Source: Halomonas nitroreducens
Lineage (GTDB): Bacteria; Pseudomonadota; Gammaproteobacteria; Pseudomonadales; Halomonadaceae
Assembly: GCF_003966155.1 (NCBI RefSeq)
Contig: NZ_RXNS01000010.1
Span: 1-64,000 of the forward strand
Length of the DNA: 64,000 bases
Direction of reading: 5' to 3'
Below the pieces are notes generated by a model. That model had not been told where the DNA came from. It searched no databases and saw only the letters and a program-made list of their open reading frames with translations. A program made the translations under genes and the position numbers. How positions within the stretch are numbered: position 1 is the first letter of the stretch; each line of letters begins with the position of its first letter. Below are positions 19,128-27,450 of this stretch, piece after piece.

Positions 19128-20060
19128 TCACGAATCCGCTGACGGGCGGGATGGGGCCGGGAGGTGGTATCCCATGACGATCAAGCGTTCAGCCAGGGTG
19201 GCAATATGCGCCGGACTGACCTCGCAGCAGCCGCCGACGATAGTCGCGCCCAGCTCAATCCACCGACAAGCATGGTCGGCATAGCCCTCTGGATCCAGAT
19301 CCTTGCGTGTCTCCAGTGCCTTCACCGTGCCGCCGGGCTTGAGGTCAGCCGCCGACATGAAGCCGTTGGCGTACCCCCCGAATGGCACGCCAAGGCCAGC
19401 AAGCTCGTCCATCGCGGTCGTGACCGCCTCAGGCACCGAACAATTGACCAATATCGCCTCGGCACCGGCCTCTACCGCCCCCCGGGCCGCCTCGACCAGC
19501 GGCTCGCCGGAGCGCAGACGCGTGCCATCGTGGTCTTCCACCGTGAAGGCGACCCACACCGGGATACCAGACTCCACCGCCGCGAGCGTCGCGGCACGCG
19601 CCTCGCGCATGAGGGACATGGTTTCACAGAGGAAAAGATCGACCCACTCGGCCTGGGCCTGCACCAGTCGGCGATAGTCGCGCAGGCAAGTGACGTCGTC
19701 CGGCACGACTTCGGGGTGATAACTCGCGACCAGCGGAGGTAGGCAGCCCGCAATGCGCACCGCCCGACCGCTTTCCTCACGCACCTGGCGAGCGGCGTTC
19801 AGCGCCGCGGCATGCAGCGGCGCGAACATGCCGGCATCACCGTCACGCGCAAGGCGCTGCGGTGTCGCGCTGTAGTTGTTGGTCGTGATGACCTGGGCAC
19901 CGGCGTCGATGAAGTCACGGTGGACGGCGGTGACCAGCTGCGGTTCGTCCAGCATGACCTGCGCGGACCACAGCGGAGTGGCAGGGCGATCGCTGCGCCG
20001 CCTGAGCTCCTGGCCCATGCCTCCGTCCAGCAGCACTACGCGGTGTTGTTCAGAGCTCAT
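19128..20060 (-). CDS. Homocysteine S-methyltransferase family protein
   Basis: Zn2+-dependent methyltransferase of the MmuM/BHMT family, 310 residues. LLDGGMGQELRRR opens the barrel. The zinc ligands appear as a Cys in LVNCSVPEA and the Cys pair in IVGGCCEVSPAH. It probably methylates homocysteine using S-methylmethionine, betaine or another methyl donor; a halophile rich in betaine makes the donor question relevant. Codon use near its 5' end is less GC-biased than its neighbours, and a decayed IS5-type transposase lies 82 bp upstream, so local rearrangement or transfer is possible. Confidence 0.85.
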   Translation of the reverse strand: MSSEQHRVVLLDGGMGQELRRRSDRPATPLWSAQVMLDEPQLVTAVHRDFIDAGAQVITTNNYSATPQRLARDGDAGMFAPLHAAALNAARQVREESGRAVRIAGCLPPLVASYHPEVVPDDVTCLRDYRRLVQAQAEWVDLFLCETMSLMREARAATLAAVESGIPVWVAFTVEDHDGTRLRSGEPLVEAARGAVEAGAEAILVNCSVPEAVTTAMDELAGLGVPFGGYANGFMSAADLKPGGTVKALETRKDLDPEGYADHACRWIELGATIVGGCCEVSPAHIATLAERLIVMGYHLPAPSRPSADS

Positions 20061-20142
20061 CCGATCACTGCCCTTCTGTTTTTGCCAATGAGTTGTCAGC
20101 CGGGATATTGCCCCGCGACCCTAGCCGTTCGAGTTTGCCTGC

Positions 20143-20556
20143 TCAAGCCCCTGCCGGCTCAAGGAATGGCGCCGTATGGTACCAACCAGTGCCCCGACCG
20201 CCGCGCGCGTGGCCCGGATCGGTATGAAATCGATCATTCAGGTATCCACATCCATCAGTCCGGTTCACGCCGCTCGTCAAGGAGCCGATCAAGGGCTGCC
20301 TCAAAGGTGCCGTCCTCTCGCCATTGCCGAAACCGGTCGTGGACCGTCTTCCAGGGGCCATACCCTTCCGGGAGGTCGCGCCACTTGGTGCCAGAGCATA
20401 GCGCCAGCAATTTCCGTTCAGCACTTCGCGGTCCTCCCGGCGGGGACGGCCCAATGGCTGGGTAGGCGAGGCAATGTCCTCGATCGTCTTCCAGCATTGA
20501 TCGGAGAGCGCGTAGCGTCCTGCCATGCGCGATGATTCAGTTGCGGCATGGGTCAT
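20143..20556 (-). pseudogene. Degenerate IS5-family transposase remnant
   Basis: Reading from 20556 the frame gives GRYALSDQCWKTIEDIA, the usual IS5 opening. It then continues in another frame (about 20255-20497) as KLLALCSGTKWRDLPEGYGP with WKTVHDRFRQWREDGTFE, the DUF4096-like N-terminal domain. A frameshift and later stop codons break the gene, and no DDE catalytic domain is recognisable. Base composition is lower in GC than the surroundings. Terminal inverted repeats could not be assigned. It is a dead insertion sequence fragment upstream of the methyltransferase. Confidence 0.75.
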
Positions 20557-20683
20557 AGTAAAACCCGACGTTTCAACAAACCGGAAGCGAATGAGGAGCC
20601 AGCCGCAATGGCTCTTTGAGCTTTGATCCAGCCCAGGAAAGCGACGAGGCGCTGCGTTGATGCACCTCGACGGGGTCGCCTCG

Positions 20684-21052
20684 CTATTCGCCGAACTGCT
20701 CCCTGAGGTAGTCGATGATGACCTGGGCGCCGTAGAGCCAGCGCTCCTCGCCCTGCGGCTCGCGAATATACAGGCAGGGCACCTCCAGCTTGCCGCCCTC
20801 CTCCTTCAGGGCCCGGGTATTCTCGGGGTCGAGGCGCACGTCGCGGGTCTCGATCTCGAGACCCAGCCGGGTGATCTCCCGCCTGACCTGGATGCAGTCG
20901 GGCTCGCTCCAGGCCTGGTAGAGGGCCAGGGTCTCGCAGGCCTGGTCCACCTCGGCCTGCTGTGCCTCGCTGCGCGACACCTGCCGGGAAGTGCCGAGCT
21001 TGTCGGCCACCCAGATCACCGGCGCCAGCAACGTCCGAATAACAGAACGCAT
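20684..21052 (-). CDS. Glutaredoxin/GST-N-like thioredoxin-fold protein
   Basis: A 122-residue protein with an N-terminal hydrophobic or amphipathic helix (residues 1-20) and a thioredoxin-fold domain from about residue 42. The expected CPxC or CPxS is degraded to EPDC (Cys53), leaving one cysteine at the active-site position. The cis-Pro motif LEVPCLYI (about 90) is kept, and IIDYLREQF matches the end of a GST N-terminal domain. It may bind glutathione without dithiol chemistry. The start is ATG 21052 after GGGAGGAAC. Confidence 0.7.
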   Translation of the reverse strand: MRSVIRTLLAPVIWVADKLGTSRQVSRSEAQQAEVDQACETLALYQAWSEPDCIQVRREITRLGLEIETRDVRLDPENTRALKEEGGKLEVPCLYIREPQGEERWLYGAQVIIDYLREQFGE

Positions 21053-21235
21053 GATGTTCCTCCCTACCATCAAGATTTGACGCCCGTCGCCGATAACGGA
21101 TGGTCGTCCCCGCGATCGGCGAGCGCCGGACCTTCTGGCCCCCGAGATTACGCTAGCATATCGTGGCCCCGGGCTTGGCAAGGCCCGGAGCCAGTAAAAC
21201 CATGAGCCCCCAGGCCCACCGACAAGAGTCAGGGA

Positions 21236-22303
21236 ATGACCGCCGCCCGCTTCTCCCCCTTCGAACTCCTGCTGCTCCAGAGTCGCGACCAGGCCGACAC
21301 TGCCGCCCTGCTGCTGCTGGCCTGGGTGCTGACCCAGCAGGGGCCGGTCGGGGAGTCCGAGCGCGCCCACCTCACCGCCCTGACCGGAGCCTTCCGCCAC
21401 GGCCATGAGCTAGCCCCCGTGCTGGAGGTCGCCGCCAGCCAGGACCTGGGCGCCATCCAGCTCGCCGCCGAGGTGCTGCAGAAGGAACTCCACGGAGAGA
21501 CGTCCCGCGCCTTCCTGCGCCTGGCCGTCACCCTGGCCACCGAGGAAGCCGAACCGACCCTGGCCAATCATCATGTCCTGCGCTTCCTGGCCGACCTGCT
21601 GGGTGTCGCACCCGCCGAATTCGCCGCGCTATATGCCTCCCAGGCGGGCCGCCCGCTGCGCGAGCCGGGCGATCCCAGCCGCCACGCGTACTGGCAGCGC
21701 CGCGAAAAGGGTGCCCGGGAACGCCGTCGCAAGCCGCCGCCCGGCAAAGGCGACGAGCCCCAGGACGAGACACAGGAAGCGATACGCAAGCGCCAGCGTG
21801 ACGAGCGGGCGGAAGCCCGCCGCCAGGCCCGCGCGGCACGGGCGCAAGCCAGGCACGAGCAGCACAAGGCCAAGGAGCAGGCCCGGGCCCGGCAGCGCGC
21901 CGAACGCGAAGCCGAGCGACGCCACAAGCAGGCCCGGCGCGAGGCCGAGAGAGAGCGCCAGCGGGCCGAGCGCGAGGCAGCGCGACAGCGCCGGCAGGCC
22001 CACCGTGAACGCCGGCGGGAATCCCATGACGAGCGCCGGCAACGCTCGAGGCCGGGGGGCGACGGGACTCACCATGCCCACGCGCGGGCCACGGCGCCCG
22101 ACCCGAGAATCCGCAGCGCGCTGACCGTGCTGGGGCTGGAGCCCGGTGCCAGCCGCGGCGAGATTCGCAAGGCCTATCGCCGCCTGGCCCAGGCCCACCA
22201 TCCGGACCGTTTCCACCGGGAGGGCGAGGCCATCGTCGCCAGCGCATCCCGGCGCTTCCAGCGGATCCGCAAGGCCTATGACTTCCTGATGAAGGTGAGC
22301 TGA
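21236..22303 (+). CDS. J-domain protein with N-terminal helical domain
   Basis: A 355-residue co-chaperone-like protein. Residues 1-130 form a helical domain (ALLLLAWVLTQQG...AHLTALTGAFRHG) reminiscent of a TerB/DjlA-like region. About 150-285 is a highly charged Arg/Glu/Ala-rich coiled coil. The C-terminus (about 290-355) is a J domain with the catalytic HPD in LAQAHHPDRF, expected to stimulate a DnaK-type ATPase. The order (TerB-like then C-terminal J) resembles DjlA, but there is no N-terminal membrane helix. Its stop is immediately followed by the next, J-like gene. Confidence 0.8.
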   Translation: MTAARFSPFELLLLQSRDQADTAALLLLAWVLTQQGPVGESERAHLTALTGAFRHGHELAPVLEVAASQDLGAIQLAAEVLQKELHGETSRAFLRLAVTLATEEAEPTLANHHVLRFLADLLGVAPAEFAALYASQAGRPLREPGDPSRHAYWQRREKGARERRRKPPPGKGDEPQDETQEAIRKRQRDERAEARRQARAARAQARHEQHKAKEQARARQRAEREAERRHKQARREAERERQRAEREAARQRRQAHRERRRESHDERRQRSRPGGDGTHHAHARATAPDPRIRSALTVLGLEPGASRGEIRKAYRRLAQAHHPDRFHREGEAIVASASRRFQRIRKAYDFLMKVS

Positions 22304-22304
22304 G

Positions 22305-22718
22305 ATGCGCGACCTCTATCAGCGGCTGCGCCTGGCCCCGGGGGCCGACGACGCCCAGATCGCCGCGGCCATTGCGGCCTGCGAGCATACGGCGCTCAAG
22401 GCCGATGCCGACGCGGTGCTGCAGACCGAATGGCGCCGCGCGGAGTATGACGCCCTGCACGACACCCTCGCCGATATCGGCCGGCTGCGGGCCCGGCTGG
22501 GCTTGACCCATGCCCCCTACTGGCGGGCCGGGCCCGCCGACGACTTCTCGCTGCCGCCGGGCCCGCCCGGCTCCCGCCTCGAGGCACTGATGGGGCGCCT
22601 TGAGCATGCCGCCCGCCGCTACAACCGCTGGCGCCGCCTGCATGCCCCCTGGTTGATCGCCGGGCTGGTGGCACTGGCGCTGGGCGCCGGCGTCATGCTG
22701 GGTCGCTGGATGCCGTGA
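22305..22718 (+). CDS. J-domain-like protein with C-terminal membrane anchor
   Basis: A 137-residue protein beginning MRDLYQRLRLAPGADDAQIAAAI, which resembles helices I-II of a J domain. No HPD is present at the expected place, so DnaK stimulation is doubtful. A Pro/Gly linker (about 80-92) leads to a C-terminal membrane helix (about 115-133, WLIAGLVALALGAGVMLG). The start codon is one base after the upstream J-domain gene's stop (TGAGATG), so the two are coupled and probably act together at the inner membrane. Confidence 0.65.
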   Translation: MRDLYQRLRLAPGADDAQIAAAIAACEHTALKADADAVLQTEWRRAEYDALHDTLADIGRLRARLGLTHAPYWRAGPADDFSLPPGPPGSRLEALMGRLEHAARRYNRWRRLHAPWLIAGLVALALGAGVMLGRWMP

Positions 22719-22724
22719 TCCCGG

Positions 22725-25082
22725 CTACTGGCCCGGCGACGGGTCTGGCGAGGCCCCCCGGGCATTGGTGTCGCCGCCCGGGTCGGCCACGCCGGCCTCG
22801 CCCGGCTCGCGGCCCGCGGCATCGCGGGCCTCGCCCCGCTCTTGGCTGCCGTCCAGGCGGCCGCCGCCCATGCCCTCCATGCTGACGCTCAGGCGTGGCA
22901 CGCCCAGGTCCAGGGCCTGCTCTTCCATGCGCTGCTTGAGCAGCAGGTTGAAGGCGCGGGCCACGTCCCACTGCATCTCCGGCGAGGTGCGAAAGCGCAT
23001 GCGCAGGATGGCGCAGCCATCCTCGAAGTGGTCGATGCCCTGCATCTCCAGCGGTGACCAGATATGGTGACGCATCATCGGATCCTGGCGCAGCGCCAGG
23101 GCGGTGTCGTGCATCAGGTCGGTGGCCTTGTCGATGGGCATGTCGAAGGGGATGCGGATCTTCATCAGGGCGATGCCGAACTGCCGCGACATGTTATGGA
23201 TCGACTCGATGCGGCTGAAGGTGATGATGTGCACGATGCCATCGAGATCGCGCAGCCGCACGGTGCGCAGGGTCAGGCCCTCGACGGTGCCCATGTGGCC
23301 GTTGATCTTGACGAAGTCGTCCACGGCCAGCGAGTCCTCGATGAGGATGAAGATACCGGTGATCAGGTCCTGGACCAGGGTCTGGGCACCGAAGCCCACG
23401 GCCAGGCCGATCACCCCGGCACCGGCCAGCAGCGGCGTGACGTTCACGCCCAGGTTGGCCAGCCCGACGATGGCCGCAATGATCACGATGGTGGCGAAGA
23501 TGATGTTGCGGATCATCGGCGTGATGGTCTGGGCGCGGGCCTGGTTGACGCGCCGGCCGCGGGAGCGTGCCGAGGACACCAGGGCCCGCTGGATCGCCGT
23601 GTCGGCGAAGATCCATGCCAGCCAGGCCAGCAGCACGGTGAAGCCGATGCCCAGCAGCGCCTGGCCGATGCGTACGCTGGCCACGCCCTGCTGGCCGATG
23701 CCGACCAGCGAACCACCCCAGACCTGCAGCGACAGCTCGGCGAAGGCGATCCAGGCCAGCACATGGGACAGGGCATAGCCGAAGCGCTCCAGGCGCCGCC
23801 GGTAATCGCTCTGGCGCCGTCGCTTGGAGCGGCGCTCGGCATGGCGGCGGATCAGACCGGTCACCACCAGGGTCAGCACCAGCAGCGAGGCGGAGATGAT
23901 CGAGCGGGCCAGGGCCGTCCCCACGTCGCCGCCGGTCACGAAGATCGCCAGCAGCGAGCCCCACACCAGCATCAGGGCCGGCACGTGCCACAGGCCGCCG
24001 ACCACCCGGGCCACCTCGGTGGCCCCGCTGCGCTCGCGGCGATAGCGATAGGAGCGGTTGCCGATCAAGTGCTTGATGGGGCGCTTGAAGCGCAGGATGA
24101 AGCGTCCGCTAAGCAGCGCCGCCAGGGTGTTGGCCAGCACCGAGAGCAGGCTGGCCAGATCACTGCCGAGCAGCTCGGTGAGGCGCGACGAGTTGAGGGC
24201 ATCGCCCAGGGCGATCAGTGCGCCGATGATGAACAGCGGGCGCAGGGCGCGGTGCTGGAGAAGCTGCACGGCGGTGAAGCGGTGTCCCCGGGTGAACACC
24301 GAGATCACCGACTCCACCACCACCGACAGGGTGCGCCCGCACAGGGCCACATAGGCGATCACCAGGGAGGCGGTGCGCCCGGCGCTCTCCGGCACCAGCT
24401 GGGCGATGCCCAGCACCATGGCGAACGCCAGCGCCCAGGGCAGCATGCGGCGCAGGAAGTGGATCGCCAGCAGGCCGCCCTTGGGTTCCCGAGGCAGGTC
24501 CAGGGGCCACCCCCGCCGCTGGGCCAGCATGCGGCCCAGGGCGATGAGGATGATCAGCAGGCCGGCCCAGATCACCGTCAGCACGGCCATCTCGATCACG
24601 AAGCGCAGCAGCTCGGTGTTGCCGGTGTTCACTACCAGCGCCGATAGCTCCGACCAGCCCTGGCGCAGCTGGCGTCCCCACTCGTCGAGCGGTGAGCGCC
24701 CCGACTCGGCCTGCTCGCCCAGCGCGTTGAAGGTCTCGGCGAGCGCCCCCAGCAGGCCCTGCGGGGTCGCGATGCCTTCCTGGTCCACCACCTCCTCGTT
24801 GGCCTGGCGCAGGGCCTCCAGGTTGGCGAGCAGCTCCCCGCGGCGCTGCTCATTCTCCAGGGTGTCGATGATCCGCTCCAGAGACGCCTGGAAGGCCTCG
24901 GGATCGTGCCCCTCCTCGGTCTCCCCGCCCCCCAGGGCGGACAGCGGCAGGGACTGCGCCGCCGCCGCCAGGGGCAGCAGCACGAGCACCAGGGTCAACA
25001 GGCCTCGCAGGGCATCGCGTAGGCGGGGCAGGCTTGGCAACGTCGGGTCTCCCTTGTGTGGCATGCCGGCATCTTGCCGCAT
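22725..25082 (-). CDS. Large MscS-family mechanosensitive channel
   Basis: A 785-residue MscS-superfamily protein of the YbiO/KefA-like long class. It has a signal peptide (residues about 18-45), a periplasmic helical region (LERIIDTLENEQRRGELLANL, about 60-150), roughly ten membrane helices, then the pore helix and MscS beta domain (LLAGAGVIGLAVGFGAQTLV, DDFVKINGHMGTVEGLTLRT) and a C-terminal domain, ending in a Gly/Asp/Pro-rich tail. It would release solutes on hypo-osmotic shock, fitting a halophile. The start is ATG 25082 (GGAGGACAGG upstream). It is divergent from the amidoligase gene. Confidence 0.88.
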   Translation of the reverse strand: MRQDAGMPHKGDPTLPSLPRLRDALRGLLTLVLVLLPLAAAAQSLPLSALGGGETEEGHDPEAFQASLERIIDTLENEQRRGELLANLEALRQANEEVVDQEGIATPQGLLGALAETFNALGEQAESGRSPLDEWGRQLRQGWSELSALVVNTGNTELLRFVIEMAVLTVIWAGLLIILIALGRMLAQRRGWPLDLPREPKGGLLAIHFLRRMLPWALAFAMVLGIAQLVPESAGRTASLVIAYVALCGRTLSVVVESVISVFTRGHRFTAVQLLQHRALRPLFIIGALIALGDALNSSRLTELLGSDLASLLSVLANTLAALLSGRFILRFKRPIKHLIGNRSYRYRRERSGATEVARVVGGLWHVPALMLVWGSLLAIFVTGGDVGTALARSIISASLLVLTLVVTGLIRRHAERRSKRRRQSDYRRRLERFGYALSHVLAWIAFAELSLQVWGGSLVGIGQQGVASVRIGQALLGIGFTVLLAWLAWIFADTAIQRALVSSARSRGRRVNQARAQTITPMIRNIIFATIVIIAAIVGLANLGVNVTPLLAGAGVIGLAVGFGAQTLVQDLITGIFILIEDSLAVDDFVKINGHMGTVEGLTLRTVRLRDLDGIVHIITFSRIESIHNMSRQFGIALMKIRIPFDMPIDKATDLMHDTALALRQDPMMRHHIWSPLEMQGIDHFEDGCAILRMRFRTSPEMQWDVARAFNLLLKQRMEEQALDLGVPRLSVSMEGMGGGRLDGSQERGEARDAAGREPGEAGVADPGGDTNARGASPDPSPGQ

Positions 25083-25140
25083 CCTGTCCTCCAACGGCAG
25101 TGTGTTAGGCTGCCGACGAACAAGCCCACAGGATGCCGAC

Positions 25141-26136
25141 ATGACGCCCCAGCCGCCACCCGTGCCCTGCAAAGCCGATGGCAGTCGCCGCCGGGTCGGC
25201 GTCGAGATCGAGTTCGCCGGCATGCCCCCCCGCGAGACGGCCTGCCTCGTGCAATCGCTGTTCGGCGGCCGGCTGGACGTGATCAGTGCCCACCGGCTCA
25301 AGGTGACGGGCGCCCGCTGGGGCGACTTCGGCATCGAGCTGGACACCCAGTATGCCCATCCCGACAGCCGGCTCCTGGATCCCGATGCCTACCAGGACAG
25401 CGAGTGGGAACGCATGCGCCAGGACTTCCACAAGCGCACCCGGGAACTGATCGGCGACGTGGTCACCGGCCTGGTGCCCACCGAGATCGTCTGCCCCCCC
25501 GTGCCCTGGGACGAGCTCGAAGAACTCGACGCGCTGTTCGAGGCGCTGCGCCATCATGGCGCCAAGGGCACCGACGCCAGCCTGCTGTACGGTTTCGGCC
25601 TGCACCTCAATCCCGAGGTCCCGAGCCTGGCCGTCGAGGATATCCTGGCCTACCTGCGGGCCTACCTGCTCACGGCGAAGTGGCTGCGCGAACAGATCCG
25701 GGTGGACATCACCCGCGAGATGCTGCCCCATGCCAACCCCTTCCCCCGGGCCTATGCCCTCAAGGTGCTGGACCCGGGCTACACCCCCGACCTGGAGACG
25801 CTGATCGACGACTACCTGGAGGACAACCCGACCCGCAACCGCGAGCTGGACCTGCTGCCGCTGTTCGCCTACCTGCATCCCGAGCACCCCCACGAGCTGC
25901 TCAATGACGCCCTGGTCAAGCCGCGCCCCACCTTCCACTACCGGCTGCCCAATGCCCAGCTGTCGGAACCCGGCTGGGGGGCCGTCACCGAATGGAACCG
26001 CTGGCTGGAGGTGGAGGTGCTGGCGACCGCGCCGGCCACCCTGGCGGAGCGGGGCGCCCAGTACCTGGCCCTGCATCGGCCCTCGCTGCCCCGGCGCTGG
26101 TGGACCGCCCTGCGGCGCTGGAGCCGTCGCCCATGA
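25141..26136 (+). CDS. Amidoligase-family (COOH-NH2 ligase) enzyme
   Basis: A 331-residue protein of the Amidoligase_2 family, a divergent glutamine-synthetase-fold group predicted to join a carboxylate to an amine using ATP. Visible: RVGVEIEFAG (about 19-28), the GDFGIELDT strand, PTEIVCPPVPWDEL (about 117-130) and a GFGLHLNPEVP segment, all carrying acidic and His residues expected for metal/ATP sites. Its stop overlaps the next gene by ATGA, coupling it to a C26 hydrolase. Substrates are unknown; the pairing suggests synthesis and trimming of a gamma-glutamyl or peptide-like compound. Confidence 0.8.
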   Translation: MTPQPPPVPCKADGSRRRVGVEIEFAGMPPRETACLVQSLFGGRLDVISAHRLKVTGARWGDFGIELDTQYAHPDSRLLDPDAYQDSEWERMRQDFHKRTRELIGDVVTGLVPTEIVCPPVPWDELEELDALFEALRHHGAKGTDASLLYGFGLHLNPEVPSLAVEDILAYLRAYLLTAKWLREQIRVDITREMLPHANPFPRAYALKVLDPGYTPDLETLIDDYLEDNPTRNRELDLLPLFAYLHPEHPHELLNDALVKPRPTFHYRLPNAQLSEPGWGAVTEWNRWLEVEVLATAPATLAERGAQYLALHRPSLPRRWWTALRRWSRRP

Positions 26137-26810
26137 GTCGGGAGACGCGTCCCCTGATCGGCATCACCACCTCGGACCGCAAGAGTCGGATCGCCTGGTG
26201 GTTCGACTGGTTCGCCGTGTGGCGCCATGGTGGCCGGCCCCTGCGGCTGTCCCCCGCGCGCCCCCGCCCGATGGCCCTGGATGGCCTGATCATCGGCGGC
26301 GGCGACGACATCGAGGCCCACCACTATGGCGGCGAGATGCAGCTCGACGTGCGCGTCGACCCCGAGCGGGACCAGCTGGAGCTCGAGCTGCTCGAACGCT
26401 TCATCCCCGCGCGCCGGCCGGTACTCGGCATCTGCCGGGGCGCCCAGCTGATCAACGTCCACCTGGGAGGCACCCTGGACCCGGACATCTACACCACCCA
26501 TGAGGGGCTCAAGCGGCGGCGCACGGTCTTGCCGCGCAAGACCGTGGACATCGTCGGCGACAGCCAGCTGAACCGCATCCTGCGGGTCACCTGGTGCCGC
26601 ATCAACAGCCTGCACCACCAGGCGGTGAAGGAGACCGGCCAGGGCATCGAGATCGTCGCCCGGGACCGGGACGGCCTGGTGCAGGGCATCGAGTCCCGCC
26701 AGCACGACTTCCTGATCGGGGTGCAGTGGCATCCCGAGTGGCTGATCTTCAACCGTCCCCAGCAGCGCCTGATCCGCGCCCTGGTGGACGCCGCCCGGCG
26801 CCGGCCCTGA
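26133..26810 (+). CDS. C26-family gamma-glutamyl hydrolase-like amidotransferase
   Basis: Class I glutamine-amidotransferase-fold hydrolase (peptidase C26), 225 residues. The oxyanion region DGLIIGGGDDIEAHHYGG is typical of PuuD-like enzymes. The nucleophile is Cys101 in LGICRGAQLINV, with His and Glu in GVQWHPEW. ATG 26133 overlaps the amidoligase stop. Such enzymes cleave gamma-glutamyl bonds, for example gamma-Glu-GABA, so this partner may edit or recycle the amidoligase product. A strong hairpin ends the unit. Confidence 0.82.
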   Translation: MSRETRPLIGITTSDRKSRIAWWFDWFAVWRHGGRPLRLSPARPRPMALDGLIIGGGDDIEAHHYGGEMQLDVRVDPERDQLELELLERFIPARRPVLGICRGAQLINVHLGGTLDPDIYTTHEGLKRRRTVLPRKTVDIVGDSQLNRILRVTWCRINSLHHQAVKETGQGIEIVARDRDGLVQGIESRQHDFLIGVQWHPEWLIFNRPQQRLIRALVDAARRRP

Positions 26811-26815
26811 ACGCC

Positions 26816-26841
26816 AGGAGGCCACCCGACGGTGGCCTCCT
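26816..26841. terminator. Bidirectional hairpin terminator
   Basis: AGGAGGCCACC-CGAC-GGTGGCCTCCT forms a perfect 11-bp stem between the convergent amidoligase/C26 operon and osmC, five bases after the C26 stop. Confidence 0.75.
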
Positions 26842-26864
26842 CGTCTGGCGCGAGCGCTGCTGGC

Positions 26865-27296
26865 TCACCCCTCCAGCTTGGCGTCCAGGCTGATCTCGGC
26901 GTTAAACAGCTTGGAGACCGGGCACCCCTCCTTGGCCTTGTTGGCGGCATCCTGGAAGGCCGCCTCGTCGGCGCCGGGGACGCTGGCCCGGGTGTCCAGG
27001 TGGATCGCGGTGATGCCGAAACCACCTTCGACTTCCTCCAGGGAAACCGTGGCCTGGGTGGCGATGCGCTCGGGGGTGAAGCCCGCCTCGCCGAGGATCA
27101 TGGACAGCGCCATGGAATAGCAGCTGGCATGGGCGGCGCCGATCAACTCCTCGGGGTTGGAGCCGGCCTCGCCCTCGAAGCGCTTGGCGAAGCTGTAGGA
27201 CACCTCGTTGAGCACGCCGCTCTGGGTGGAGACCGTGCCCTGGCCATCCTTGAGACCGCCCTGCCAGACGGCGCTTCCGTTCTTCTTGATGCTCAT
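26865..27296 (-). CDS. OsmC-family peroxiredoxin
   Basis: A 143-residue OsmC/Ohr-fold peroxidase that reduces organic hydroperoxides with a thiol pair. The two redox Cys are Cys59 (AAHASCYSMALS) and Cys125 (KEGCPVSKLF). Sequence such as GTNPEELIGAAHA-like (here GSNPEELIGAAHA) fits OsmC proper better than Ohr. The start is ATG 27296, with AGGAGT upstream. It is divergent from the aldo/keto reductase over a 154-bp gap. Confidence 0.92.
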   Translation of the reverse strand: MSIKKNGSAVWQGGLKDGQGTVSTQSGVLNEVSYSFAKRFEGEAGSNPEELIGAAHASCYSMALSMILGEAGFTPERIATQATVSLEEVEGGFGITAIHLDTRASVPGADEAAFQDAANKAKEGCPVSKLFNAEISLDAKLEG

Positions 27297-27450
27297 GTCG
27301 ACTCCTTGATCGTTGGGTGGGTCGAAGCCTTGCCCCTACACGATAGACCATGCGGGTGGCCTCCCCGGGACACAGGGTCACGTTGCATCCCTTTCGAGCT
27401 GCCTCCAGAATACATGGAAAATCCTTCCACAAATATCGAAAGGAGGCGTC

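Noticed and set aside
20596..20614. GAGCCA-N7-TGGCTC as an IS terminal repeat or terminator
   Set aside because: No matching copy was found at the other side of the transposase remnant and no T-tract follows, so neither reading could be supported.
23064..24647. A 527-codon open frame opposite the MscS-type channel
   Set aside because: Same shadow composition, no motif, and the minus-strand channel has full family motifs.
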